Part shown: positions 13,961 through 20,967 of the stretch, one piece after another
Position numbering within the stretch: the stretch's first letter is position 1
Layout of the letters: each line of letters opens with the position of its first letter
Assembly: GCA_964405775.1 (NCBI GenBank)
Contig: CAYOPG010000036.1
Coordinates: 1 to 20,967, forward strand
Length of the DNA: 20,967 nt
Source: JAAZFF01 sp964405775
GTDB taxonomy: Bacteria > Verrucomicrobiota > Kiritimatiellia > RFP12 > UBA3636
Direction: 5' to 3'
Translations under genes and position numbers: made by a program
The notes under the pieces: generated by a model
What the model saw: the letters and a program-made list of their open reading frames with translations, nothing else
Told to the model about the DNA's origin: nothing
Databases searched by the model: none

Positions 13961-15984
13961 TATTTAGACATTCAAGTAGATTCATAAAGCACGCCGCGGC
14001 GACAATAGCGGCGGTGGCGATTTGCATGCAAACGCCCCATGCCCAGACGAACTTGCCGTTTCAAAATGGCAACGTCGAACCGGCGATCGGCGAGGACTTT
14101 ATCCTATTCAACTTTGAACAGGTGGACGTCCGCGTCTTCACTCAGCTCGTTGGTGAGTTCACGGGCAAGAGGTTTGTGGTTGCGGACGACGTCTCGGGCA
14201 CAATTACCGTTGTCTCTCCCAAAGTGTCACGCGAATCTGCCTTCCCGCTTTTTGTGGCGGTGTTGGAATCTTCCGGTTTCACGGTTGTTACAGAAGGCGA
14301 TATAAACCGAGTCGTAAAACTGCCGGATCGAGCGATGGGGATGGGCACGGTGGTGGGTGATGGCGACGAGACTCCGCAATTCGGTCTTATTACACGCATC
14401 ATGCAGCTAAATCACGTCACGGCGAGCGAAATGCGCAAGATGCTGGAATCGCACCTGCAGCGCAAGGATTCCGTCAGTGCGCTCGACGAGACCAACCACC
14501 TCATTATAACCGACACGGCCGATGCCATAGCTCGAGTACAGGAGCTGGTGCGACAGCTTGACAAACCGGGCATGGCGCGTGTAATGGAGGTGCTACCGCT
14601 GCAGCATGCGGATGCGGTCAGCCTTGCGCAGCAACTTTCCGCCGCGTATTCCGACAACCCTTCGCGCGCGTATCAACTTCTTGACCGAATTCCGCCCGCG
14701 CCGGGGGAATCCGCCGCTGCATCTGCCATGCGCCCCCCGACGATCGTCCCAGCCGAGCACGCGAACAGGCTTATAGTCACGGGTACTCCCCGCCAGATTG
14801 AGCAGGTCAAACTCCTAATCGCAGAGATGGATGTTCCGGCTCCGACGGGGCGCAATGCCCTTAACGCCATATTGCTCAGCTACATCAAGGCTGAGGACGT
14901 TGCCAAGAACGTCACATCGCTCCTTGAAAAGTCTGCGGTTCAGGGTGGTGGAGCGGGTCCAAAGCGCAAGGTGTCTGTTGAGGCTGTAACATCAAACAAC
15001 GCGTTGCTTGTGGATGCCGCGCCAGAGGACTTCCTTGAAGTTAAACGGCTTGTGGAGTCACTCGATGTGATGCCGCAACAAGTGCACATATCCGTGCTGA
15101 TCGCGGAAGTTTCCGATGGCGACGCCGAAACGCTGGGCGTTGAGATGACGGCACTCAACGCGCCGGATTCGAAAGGCGACTCTGTGTTTGCCGGCGGCAC
15201 CCGCCCTAATGTCGCAGGCGGCGTGGTCTCCATGGCAGATATGGCGGCTGGCATGTTTGGGAGGGGACTGACTTTCGGCATTGCACATGGCTCGCATCTC
15301 GACGCAGACGGCAATCTCGTTGCCGACTATCCGGCTATATTCAATCTCGACCTAATTCGCCAGAACAGCAGCGTTAAAATCCTTTCCGACACTTCTCTCG
15401 GCGCGCAGAACAACCATTCCGCGGAGGTCGCAATAGTTGACAACATCGGCATCCTTGAATCGACCGTGCAGGGATCCGGCGCGGACCGCGACTTCATCCA
15501 GAACATAACGCGCATGGACGTCGGGGTAAAGGTCAACATGACACCGCACATCATTCCAGGCGGTCTTGTGCGTGTAGAGCTCGAACCTAGCATCGAAGCC
15601 GTGACTGATTCCGGCAGAACCTCTGGCACTGCTTATGTGCCAACGATTTCGAAGCGAATGGTAAAGACTACTATGACAGTGGCTGATGGGCAGACGATAG
15701 TCATAGCGGGTCTCACGCGCAACGACGACACAGAAGTGACTAAAAAGATCCCGCTGCTCGGCGACATTCCGCTTATTGGATGGCTCTTCCGCTGGGATTC
15801 AAAATCCGTTACAAAGTCAAACATCCTGATTTTCGTTACACCGCGGATCATGACCGGGCCCGAAGATGCGGACGTGGTGCGCTCCACGCTGGAGGCGTCT
15901 GCAGGGCTTTCGGCAGATGCTTTGCGAGCTTCCATGAGCGCTGGTGCAAGGGACTCTGTTGAGCCGGTGGCAGAAACCCCGTAA
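13957..15984 (+). CDS. Secretin family outer-membrane protein (GspD/PilQ-like)
   Basis: Forms multimeric outer-membrane gates in type II secretion, type IV pili or related machines. It has 675 residues. An N-terminal signal-like segment (about 12-29, ends PHAQ) is followed by an N0-type domain (FILFNFEQVDVRVFTQLVGEFTG), N1-N3 ring modules (LNHVTASEMRKMLES, LPLQHADAVSLAQQLSAAY, LSYIKAEDVAKNVTSLLEK) and the secretin domain, whose diagnostic end is VPTISKR...TMTVADGQTIVIAGL...KKIPLLGDIPLIGWLFR...LIFVTPRIM (about 560-640). Domain order fits GspD best. No other gsp or pil gene is visible, and the gene overlaps lpxA by 4 nt, so it is an orphan here. The C-terminal tail after about 645 is low-complexity and could bind a pilotin. 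It is followed by about 100 nt with no recognisable terminator. Confidence 0.92.
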   Translation: MIFRHSSRFIKHAAATIAAVAICMQTPHAQTNLPFQNGNVEPAIGEDFILFNFEQVDVRVFTQLVGEFTGKRFVVADDVSGTITVVSPKVSRESAFPLFVAVLESSGFTVVTEGDINRVVKLPDRAMGMGTVVGDGDETPQFGLITRIMQLNHVTASEMRKMLESHLQRKDSVSALDETNHLIITDTADAIARVQELVRQLDKPGMARVMEVLPLQHADAVSLAQQLSAAYSDNPSRAYQLLDRIPPAPGESAAASAMRPPTIVPAEHANRLIVTGTPRQIEQVKLLIAEMDVPAPTGRNALNAILLSYIKAEDVAKNVTSLLEKSAVQGGGAGPKRKVSVEAVTSNNALLVDAAPEDFLEVKRLVESLDVMPQQVHISVLIAEVSDGDAETLGVEMTALNAPDSKGDSVFAGGTRPNVAGGVVSMADMAAGMFGRGLTFGIAHGSHLDADGNLVADYPAIFNLDLIRQNSSVKILSDTSLGAQNNHSAEVAIVDNIGILESTVQGSGADRDFIQNITRMDVGVKVNMTPHIIPGGLVRVELEPSIEAVTDSGRTSGTAYVPTISKRMVKTTMTVADGQTIVIAGLTRNDDTEVTKKIPLLGDIPLIGWLFRWDSKSVTKSNILIFVTPRIMTGPEDADVVRSTLEASAGLSADALRASMSAGARDSVEPVAETP

Positions 15985-16085
15985 TACGTCTTACAGTGGC
16001 GCAGACTCGGGAGGGGAACATACTGGCGATTACACACTTTTTCTAACGTGGTGGTTCAAGCCGTTAACACACAAGGATTCCAACG

Positions 16086-17387
16086 ATGGACAAGAATAAC
16101 AAAAATATGAAAACGAGCGTCGATACGGTTTGCGTTCAGGGCGGCTGGAAGCCGCATAGCGGCGAACCGCGTGTACTGCCGATCGTGCAAAGCACTACTT
16201 TCAAGTATGATTCGAGCGACCACATGGGCAAGCTCTTCGCGCTGGAGGCGGCAGGATATTTTTATTCTCGTCTGCAAAACCCGACATGCGACACCGTCGC
16301 CGCCAAAATCTGCGAACTCGAGGGAGGTGCGGCAGCCATGCTCACATCTTCGGGGCAAGCCGCCAATTTCTACGCGATCTTCAACATCGCCTCCGCAGGC
16401 GACCATGTAGTCAGCTCGTCTGCACTGTATGGAGGAACTTCAAACCTGTTCACCGTGACAATGAAACGCATGGGCATTGAGTTCACGCTTCTGGATCCAG
16501 ATGTGGACGAGGCTACGTTGGCAGCGGCTTTCCGCCCGAACACAAAGGCGCTTTTTGCTGAATCCCTCTCCAATCCTTCTCTTGTTGTCCTCGACATTGA
16601 GAAGTTCGCCCGCCAAGCTCACGCGCACGGTGTGCCTCTTATAGTGGACAACACTTTCCCAACTCCCGTTAATTGCAGGCCTTTTGAATTCGGTGCAGAT
16701 ATCGTGACGCACTCGACCTCGAAGTACATGGATGGCCATGCACTGCAGATCGGAGGAGCGATAGTCGACAGCGGTAATTTCGACTGGGAGGCTAATGCAG
16801 ACAAGTTCCCGATGCTGACAACTCCCGACCCCAGCTACAACGGAATTGTTTATACCGAGCGTTTTGGGAAAGCGGCGTATATAACTAAGGCTGTCGCGCA
16901 ACTTATGCGGGATCTTGGATCGGCGCCGGCTCCCATGAACGCTTTCTTGTTGAACGTGGGGTTGGAGACGCTGCATGTCCGCGTGCCGCGCCACTGCTCC
17001 AATGCTCTAAAAGTTGCGCAATACCTTGAAAAGCTCCCCCAGATCTCGTGGATAAACTACCCGGATCTGCCCGGCAATAAGTATCACGATCTCGCCGCCA
17101 AATACATGCCAAACGGTACGTGCGGAGTAATTTCGTTCGGTCTGAAGTGCGGGCGTGCCGAGGCTGCCAGGTTTATGGACTCCCTCAAGTTCATCGCCAT
17201 AGCAACGCACGTTGCAGACGCGCGCACTTGCATATTGCACCCGGCAAGCCATACGCATAGGCAGCTTTCCGAAGCTCAGCTCGAAGAGGCCGGCGTACCT
17301 GTCGACATGCTCCGGCTCTCTGTTGGAATCGAAGATCCGGATGACATTATAAACGATATTGATCAGGCTCTCGGGAACATAGTATAA
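16086..17387 (+). CDS. metY: O-acetylhomoserine sulfhydrylase (Cys/Met metabolism PLP enzyme)
   Basis: Makes homocysteine from O-acetylhomoserine and sulfide, with PLP. It has 433 residues, the longer MetY length rather than about 390 for MetB/MetC. Motifs: YSRLQNPTCDTVAAKICELEGG, SSGQAANFYAIF, ALYGGTSNLF, VDNTFPTPVNCRPFEFGADIVTHSTSKYMDGH with the PLP lysine Lys213 and Asp188, and the C-terminal HPASHTHRQLSEAQLEEAGV...LRLSVGIED. ATG at 16086 with AAGGA eight bases upstream; a second ATG at 16107 is less well placed. The 101 nt upstream holds no SAM-riboswitch-like element or clear promoter that I can see. purN starts one base after its stop. A related cystathionine synthase or homocysteine synthase specificity cannot be excluded. 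Confidence 0.93.
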   Translation: MDKNNKNMKTSVDTVCVQGGWKPHSGEPRVLPIVQSTTFKYDSSDHMGKLFALEAAGYFYSRLQNPTCDTVAAKICELEGGAAAMLTSSGQAANFYAIFNIASAGDHVVSSSALYGGTSNLFTVTMKRMGIEFTLLDPDVDEATLAAAFRPNTKALFAESLSNPSLVVLDIEKFARQAHAHGVPLIVDNTFPTPVNCRPFEFGADIVTHSTSKYMDGHALQIGGAIVDSGNFDWEANADKFPMLTTPDPSYNGIVYTERFGKAAYITKAVAQLMRDLGSAPAPMNAFLLNVGLETLHVRVPRHCSNALKVAQYLEKLPQISWINYPDLPGNKYHDLAAKYMPNGTCGVISFGLKCGRAEAARFMDSLKFIAIATHVADARTCILHPASHTHRQLSEAQLEEAGVPVDMLRLSVGIEDPDDIINDIDQALGNIV

Positions 17388-17388
17388 A

Positions 17389-18015
17389 ATGGACTCTAGG
17401 ATAAAATTGCGTTTAGGCGTACTTGGGTCAGGAGCTGGCTCCAATATGCAGTCGATTCAAGACGCGATAGAGGACGGCACTCTGGATGCAGAGATCGTAT
17501 GCGTGGTCTCGGACGTTCCCGGTGCCAGAATTCTTGAACGCGCTGCCGAAGCCGGGATTGATGCAGCGTACATTGACGCCGCTCCTTTCAAGACAAAGCT
17601 AGAAGGAGTGGCGGAGCGCAAGTATATAGATTATCTTGAGCAGCACGACGTGGAAGTGGTCGTGCTGGCTGGTTTCATGCGTATCATAAAACCAGGGTTC
17701 CTCTCGAGCTTCCCAAACCGTGTTGTGAATATACATCCAGCGCTCTTGCCTTCATTTCCAGGTCGAGACGCCTGGAAACAGGCGCTGAATTACGGCGCCA
17801 AAATAACTGGCTGCACAGTGCATTTTGTCGATGCCGGTACAGACACCGGGCCGATTATTTTGCAGAAGAGTGTGCTTGTTCGCGACGATGACACGCCAGA
17901 AACCCTTCATGCCAGAATACAGCAACAGGAACACGATGCGTATCCCGAAGCGCTTAGGTTGCTGGCAGCCGGCAGGTTGAAGATTGACGGCCGCCGTGTT
18001 AAATCCGGCATCTGA
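17389..18015 (+). CDS. purN: Phosphoribosylglycinamide formyltransferase PurN
   Basis: Transfers a formyl group from 10-formyl-THF to GAR in purine synthesis. It has 208 residues. Visible are GSGAGSNMQSI (phosphate binding), LAGFMRI, the catalytic Asn114 and His116 in NIHPALLPSFPG, and Asp152 in CTVHFVDAGTDTGPIILQ. The start ATG lies two bases after the metY TAA, so translation is probably coupled. Its TGA (18013-18015) abuts the kinase stop on the other strand with no base between. No terminator separates them. The pairing with metY links one-carbon and sulfur-amino-acid metabolism loosely, which is inference. Confidence 0.95.
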   Translation: MDSRIKLRLGVLGSGAGSNMQSIQDAIEDGTLDAEIVCVVSDVPGARILERAAEAGIDAAYIDAAPFKTKLEGVAERKYIDYLEQHDVEVVVLAGFMRIIKPGFLSSFPNRVVNIHPALLPSFPGRDAWKQALNYGAKITGCTVHFVDAGTDTGPIILQKSVLVRDDDTPETLHARIQQQEHDAYPEALRLLAAGRLKIDGRRVKSGI

Positions 18016-19617
18016 TCAGCGGGTTTCAGCAAGCTGACGATAAGTGGCGGCGAGTTTCGCCCGTTCGGCGCGTGTTTCCTCGGCTAGAAATCCGTTGTAC
18101 GCCTGCACCATGGCGGCAGCTCTGGAATACTGCCCAGCCTCCATGAAGGGCTTGGCGGTGATTCGCAAGTCCTTCATTACCTTATCAGTTTCTATAGCAA
18201 GATCATCCGCCACCTTGCGACGGCTCTTGATGACATACTGCTTTATCTCTCTGTGTGAACCATCGGGCAACTTGTTGAGAAGGGAATCGCATTTTTTTAG
18301 AGTGGACGTGTATTCATAAGGCCGTATCCGGTAGAAATGCTCAATCTCCGCAATCTCCTCACGAAACTCTTGTGCCTCCCTCTTGTGCTTTGCCGCGTTC
18401 ACGCTATAGGCGGCAAGACCGATTAAAAGAAGCAGAGCCATTCCGCCACAAGCGATCGTAATCCAACGAGTGATGTTCCGTCTGCGCCTTTTTTCAATCT
18501 CTGCTGGACTTGGTCCCGATGCGGACTGCCCGGCTGTCAAGTCTTTCCCTTCCACGTTGAGTGGGATTGTGCTGCCCAGCAGCGGCACCGGGTTTTCATT
18601 TTGCGCTAGCGTCTTTGCGGCAGTGGGATTCGGCGGCCTTCCGCGCTTATCGCAGATCTTTTCATCCACCATCCGTTTCATCAAGCTGTTTCTTACATAG
18701 TTGCGAGCCGAGCTGCAAGTCACAGAACTAAGTGTTCGTGTCGGATCTATGTGTCCTCCCTGTAAAGGAAGTCCGTTTCGTAGATTGCTTATCTCGCCGA
18801 GAACCTCCTCCCAAGAAGAGTAGCGGTCTGCAGGTTTTTTGCAAAGGAGGCGCTCAAGGAAATCGCAGAAAAATGGTGACAGATCCGGATTCAGTTCAAA
18901 AGGATCAGTGTATTGCTCGTTTACTTGCGCTTCCATCATAGAATCCGGCTTGAGATTGTCAAAAAGCCTCTTTCCTGTCGCCATGTGGAAGAGTGTCGCG
19001 CCGAGCGAATACATGTCGGAGTTTATGGTGAGATTTGTCTCTCCGACGGCCTGTTCCGGAGAGATGTATGCCGGCGTTCCGAATATAAATTCAGGGTTCT
19101 CGACATGGCGCCTCGACTGTAGCGACAGTATACTCTTGCTTAGGCCGAAATCGGTGACCTTGATTGTGCCGTCGCTGTCAATCATTATGTTTTCGGGCTT
19201 TAGATCGCAGTGCACAAGCATTTGCTTTGTCCATGCATACGAGAGAGCCTCCGCGACGCCGTTGGCAACGAACAAGCATTTGGATTCCTCTATCATGCCC
19301 CGAGTCTTGATCCAGGAACCTAGGGTGTAGCCATCTACAAGCTCCATGACATAGCAGAACCTGTCGTTACGGTAAAAAGCGTCATACACTTGCACAATGC
19401 CCGGATGGTTCATACGTGCAGCAATGCGAGCCTCTGACTGAAAGCGGTCTATCTCTTCGTCCGACTTGGTCTGTTCAGGGAAGAGCACTTTGATGGCCAC
19501 CCATCGGTCAAGCGATATTTGACGCGCTTTCCAAACAGACGCCATCCCTCCCTGACCTATTTTCTGCGCCTGGTCGTACCCCTCGAAGTATATTGTTTCA
19601 GGGCGATCGTCACCCAT
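18016..19617 (-). CDS. Transmembrane Ser/Thr protein kinase (HCD, non-RD type)
   Basis: Hanks-type kinase of 533 residues. The cytoplasmic kinase domain (about 13-285) has the glycine loop KIGQGGMASV (19-28), Lys43 (WVAIK), the helix-C Glu62, HCDLKPEN with catalytic Asp138 and Asn143, DFG (156-158) and SPE (186-188). Arg of HRD is Cys, so it is non-RD and probably not controlled by an Arg-phosphothreonine contact. A basic stretch precedes one membrane helix (about 384-406); the last 127 residues, probably periplasmic, are charged and helical with no PASTA or known sensor repeat. I chose the ATG at 19617 because GGAGG lies eight bases upstream; the ATG at 19623 is too close to it, and longer extensions lie within the neighbour. 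It overlaps the upstream zinc-ribbon gene by 8 nt, so the two are one operon. Confidence 0.92.
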   Translation of the reverse strand: MGDDRPETIYFEGYDQAQKIGQGGMASVWKARQISLDRWVAIKVLFPEQTKSDEEIDRFQSEARIAARMNHPGIVQVYDAFYRNDRFCYVMELVDGYTLGSWIKTRGMIEESKCLFVANGVAEALSYAWTKQMLVHCDLKPENIMIDSDGTIKVTDFGLSKSILSLQSRRHVENPEFIFGTPAYISPEQAVGETNLTINSDMYSLGATLFHMATGKRLFDNLKPDSMMEAQVNEQYTDPFELNPDLSPFFCDFLERLLCKKPADRYSSWEEVLGEISNLRNGLPLQGGHIDPTRTLSSVTCSSARNYVRNSLMKRMVDEKICDKRGRPPNPTAAKTLAQNENPVPLLGSTIPLNVEGKDLTAGQSASGPSPAEIEKRRRRNITRWITIACGGMALLLLIGLAAYSVNAAKHKREAQEFREEIAEIEHFYRIRPYEYTSTLKKCDSLLNKLPDGSHREIKQYVIKSRRKVADDLAIETDKVMKDLRITAKPFMEAGQYSRAAAMVQAYNGFLAEETRAERAKLAATYRQLAETR

Positions 19618-20824
19618 GTCCATCGCCTCCACACGACTTGCACAGGACTTCTTTTTCTCCACCGCATTCCTCGCATGTTTTGCCATTGCGGTCAGCCCCC
19701 GTTCCACGGCACTTGCGGCATTCCTCAACCCCACCGCCGCGGCATTTGCGGCATTCCTTCTCTGTGCCAGAACCCTTGCATCCAGAGCAGACCTCGCCGC
19801 CAACGCCGCTGCAGCTGGCACAGGAGATATCTCCGTTGCCTTTACAGATCGTGCATTCTTTGTCGAGCTTTATTGAGAGAGTCTCAATCCGTTTTTCTGA
19901 TTGTCTGCCCCCGGTGCCCATACTCAACCCGGAAGATTGCGCCTTGACTATTCCGCCGTCACAGTCCTTTGCGGTGCAGGTAACTACACCAGAGCCATCG
20001 CATTTTTTGCACGACTGTCTTCCATAGCCGTGGCATTTTTCGCAAGGCTGTGCAGTCAGGATGGCAAGACGAGCCTTTTGTCGGACGTTCATATTCGTTA
20101 TGAGTGCGGCGGGCACCCACGCGTCCGCGATCTTGACGCGTTCTGCGATGGCGTTCTTTTCGGCGTATGTCTTACGCCCCTTGGCGATTATAGCTCCGAT
20201 CTCGTCGGCCGTCATCATCCGACCAATCACTCCCGCGCCGCTACAGCGCGGGCATTGCCTTGTGCCAGTTGTCACTGTCGTCGTCTTGTCCTGCAGCGCT
20301 CTCAGAGTCTGAGTCACAGCGATTGTTTTCCTTCCCGCGCATCTGGGGCAAGTAACAAATTGGGTTGCACCTGTCTTGCGAATTTCTGCTATGGTCTTAT
20401 CCAAGGCGGCAAATTTGTCCGGTTCAGAATTCTGTCGGCCAGTAACAACCGCAATCGCCCTAGCATTCAGAAGTGGCGCAAGCATTTGCAATTTGTGACC
20501 AGACTCCGCGAATTTTCGTGCCATCGCGAAATCTTCATCTATTGCTTTGTCCGCAGCCTCAAACGCCGTTTCGGCGACATTTACAGAGAAAATCGCTTCG
20601 GGCTCCGTCGACACAGCCGAATTAACCACATTCGTGGAGTCTGGCAACTTTGAACCAACCTCCGACTTCACGGGCGCTCCGCAGTGCCCGCAGAAATTCG
20701 CGTTGTCCATGATTTCATATCCGCACTGGTTGCAAACAAGTGTCGCTGCCAGAAGGCAAAAAGCAGTCACAATGACAGTCATCGTCGCCAAAAATCTGAA
20801 CATAGCTTTTGTGTTTGTATTCAT
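19610..20824 (-). CDS. Exported or membrane-anchored zinc-ribbon protein with DnaJ-like CxxCxGxG knuckles
   Basis: It has 404 residues. A hydrophobic segment (about 9-30) acts as signal or anchor. Immediately after is a four-cysteine zinc ribbon (Cys31, 34, 45, 48: CNQCGYEI...FCGHCGAP). A helical Ala-rich stretch (about 80-150) follows, then about twelve CxxC pairs, many as CxxCxGxG like the DnaJ central domain: near 159, 191, 261, 272, 283, 324, 335, 346, 358, 369, 384 and 395. There is no J domain or DnaJ C-terminal domain, so it is not DnaJ. If translocated, dozens of cysteines would sit outside the cytoplasm, as zinc sites or redox-active thiols; if the N-terminus is an inside-out anchor they stay in the cytoplasm. 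ATG at 20824 with weak ribosome signal. It overlaps the kinase gene by 8 nt, so it may be a partner or substrate. Confidence 0.8.
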   Translation of the reverse strand: MNTNTKAMFRFLATMTVIVTAFCLLAATLVCNQCGYEIMDNANFCGHCGAPVKSEVGSKLPDSTNVVNSAVSTEPEAIFSVNVAETAFEAADKAIDEDFAMARKFAESGHKLQMLAPLLNARAIAVVTGRQNSEPDKFAALDKTIAEIRKTGATQFVTCPRCAGRKTIAVTQTLRALQDKTTTVTTGTRQCPRCSGAGVIGRMMTADEIGAIIAKGRKTYAEKNAIAERVKIADAWVPAALITNMNVRQKARLAILTAQPCEKCHGYGRQSCKKCDGSGVVTCTAKDCDGGIVKAQSSGLSMGTGGRQSEKRIETLSIKLDKECTICKGNGDISCASCSGVGGEVCSGCKGSGTEKECRKCRGGGVEECRKCRGTGADRNGKTCEECGGEKEVLCKSCGGDGHG

Positions 20825-20832
20825 TGATTTTC

Positions 20833-20848
20833 AAGCCTGACGAGGCTT
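20833..20848 (-). promoter_or_regulatory. 5' leader hairpin before the zinc-ribbon gene
   Basis: AAGCCT and AGGCTT (minus strand, 20848-20843 and 20838-20833) form a 6 bp stem with a CGTC tetraloop. AGGAG lies immediately upstream (about 20854-20850) and the ATG 8 nt downstream, so folding would bring the Shine-Dalgarno close to the start. The rest of 20849-20967 is A/T-rich leader with only a weak possible promoter (TTTAAA, 17 nt, TATAAG near 20958-20930); I see no gene in it. Confidence 0.35.
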
Positions 20849-20967
20849 TCTCCTATAAGGCGATTAAAACATCACTTGCAACAATTCGCTAATACTACCA
20901 TAAATGCCACATCAAAGGAAGCAGGAAAGACTTATAGGCTTCCACGATATTTTTTTAAAGGTTTTTT

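Noticed and set aside
16086..17387. Cystathionine gamma-synthase or lyase (metB/metC)
   Set aside because: Length of 433 residues and the MetY-type insertion around residues 225-260 fit O-acetylhomoserine sulfhydrylase better; specificity still needs assay.
20729..20740. Lipoprotein signal at Cys31 of the zinc-ribbon protein
   Set aside because: The residues before Cys31 are T-L-V, and position -1 should be Gly, Ala or Ser. The cysteine belongs to the zinc ribbon CNQC.
19610..20824. DnaJ chaperone
   Set aside because: It has CxxCxGxG knuckles but no J domain (no HPD), too many knuckles, an N-terminal hydrophobic segment and no DnaJ C-terminal domains.
20917..20956. Plus-strand terminator at the window end (GGAAGC...GCTTCC then T7)
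   Set aside because: The T-tract begins six bases after a 6 bp stem with a 15 nt loop, and there is no plus-strand gene upstream for it to serve.

Overview
The window is a 20.97 kb draft scaffold from a Gram-negative bacterium. Lipid A synthesis (fabZ-lpxA) and an outer-membrane secretin show the double membrane. A transmembrane Ser/Thr kinase, a GH2 beta-mannosidase-like protein, moderately high G+C and mostly AAGGA/GGAGG ribosome sites would suit a PVC-type lineage (Verrucomicrobiota, Kiritimatiellota or Lentisphaerota); that placement is inference. A run of exactly 100 N (2216-2315) splits the left 2.2 kb from the rest, so linkage across it is assumed rather than read.

Left block (1-2215): a small exported protein built from six GHSASGSA repeats (48-548, +), then a convergent AbiE-type toxin-antitoxin pair (abiEi-abiEii, 2172-683, -) with an ATGA overlap and an inverted repeat lying on a good candidate promoter.

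Middle block (2323-10318, -): a complete tryptophan operon in the order trpE-G-D-C-F-aroG-B-A, including its own DAHP synthase. Upstream of trpE is a near-consensus promoter, a short leader ORF with the codons Trp-Tyr-Gly-Trp-Trp, and a strong hairpin plus U-tract ending 37 nt before the trpE start. Together they form an apparent ribosome-mediated attenuator. Genes are joined by ATGA overlaps or gaps of 10-17 nt. TrpC and TrpF each carry an unexpected residue at a catalytic position.

Right block (10443-18015, +): a shortened GH2 beta-mannosidase-like protein with its own terminator, then fabZ-lpxA-secretin (the last two overlapping by ATGA), then metY-purN one base apart. purN meets a convergent pair head-on with no intergenic base: a TGATCA palindrome supplies both stop codons.

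Right end (18016-20824, -): a two-gene unit in which an exported or membrane-anchored zinc-ribbon protein with about a dozen CxxC(xGxG) knuckles overlaps by 8 nt a transmembrane Ser/Thr kinase of the HCD (non-RD) type. This pair and the orphan secretin are the least explained parts of the window. No tRNA, rRNA, CRISPR array, insertion sequence or origin was recognised.
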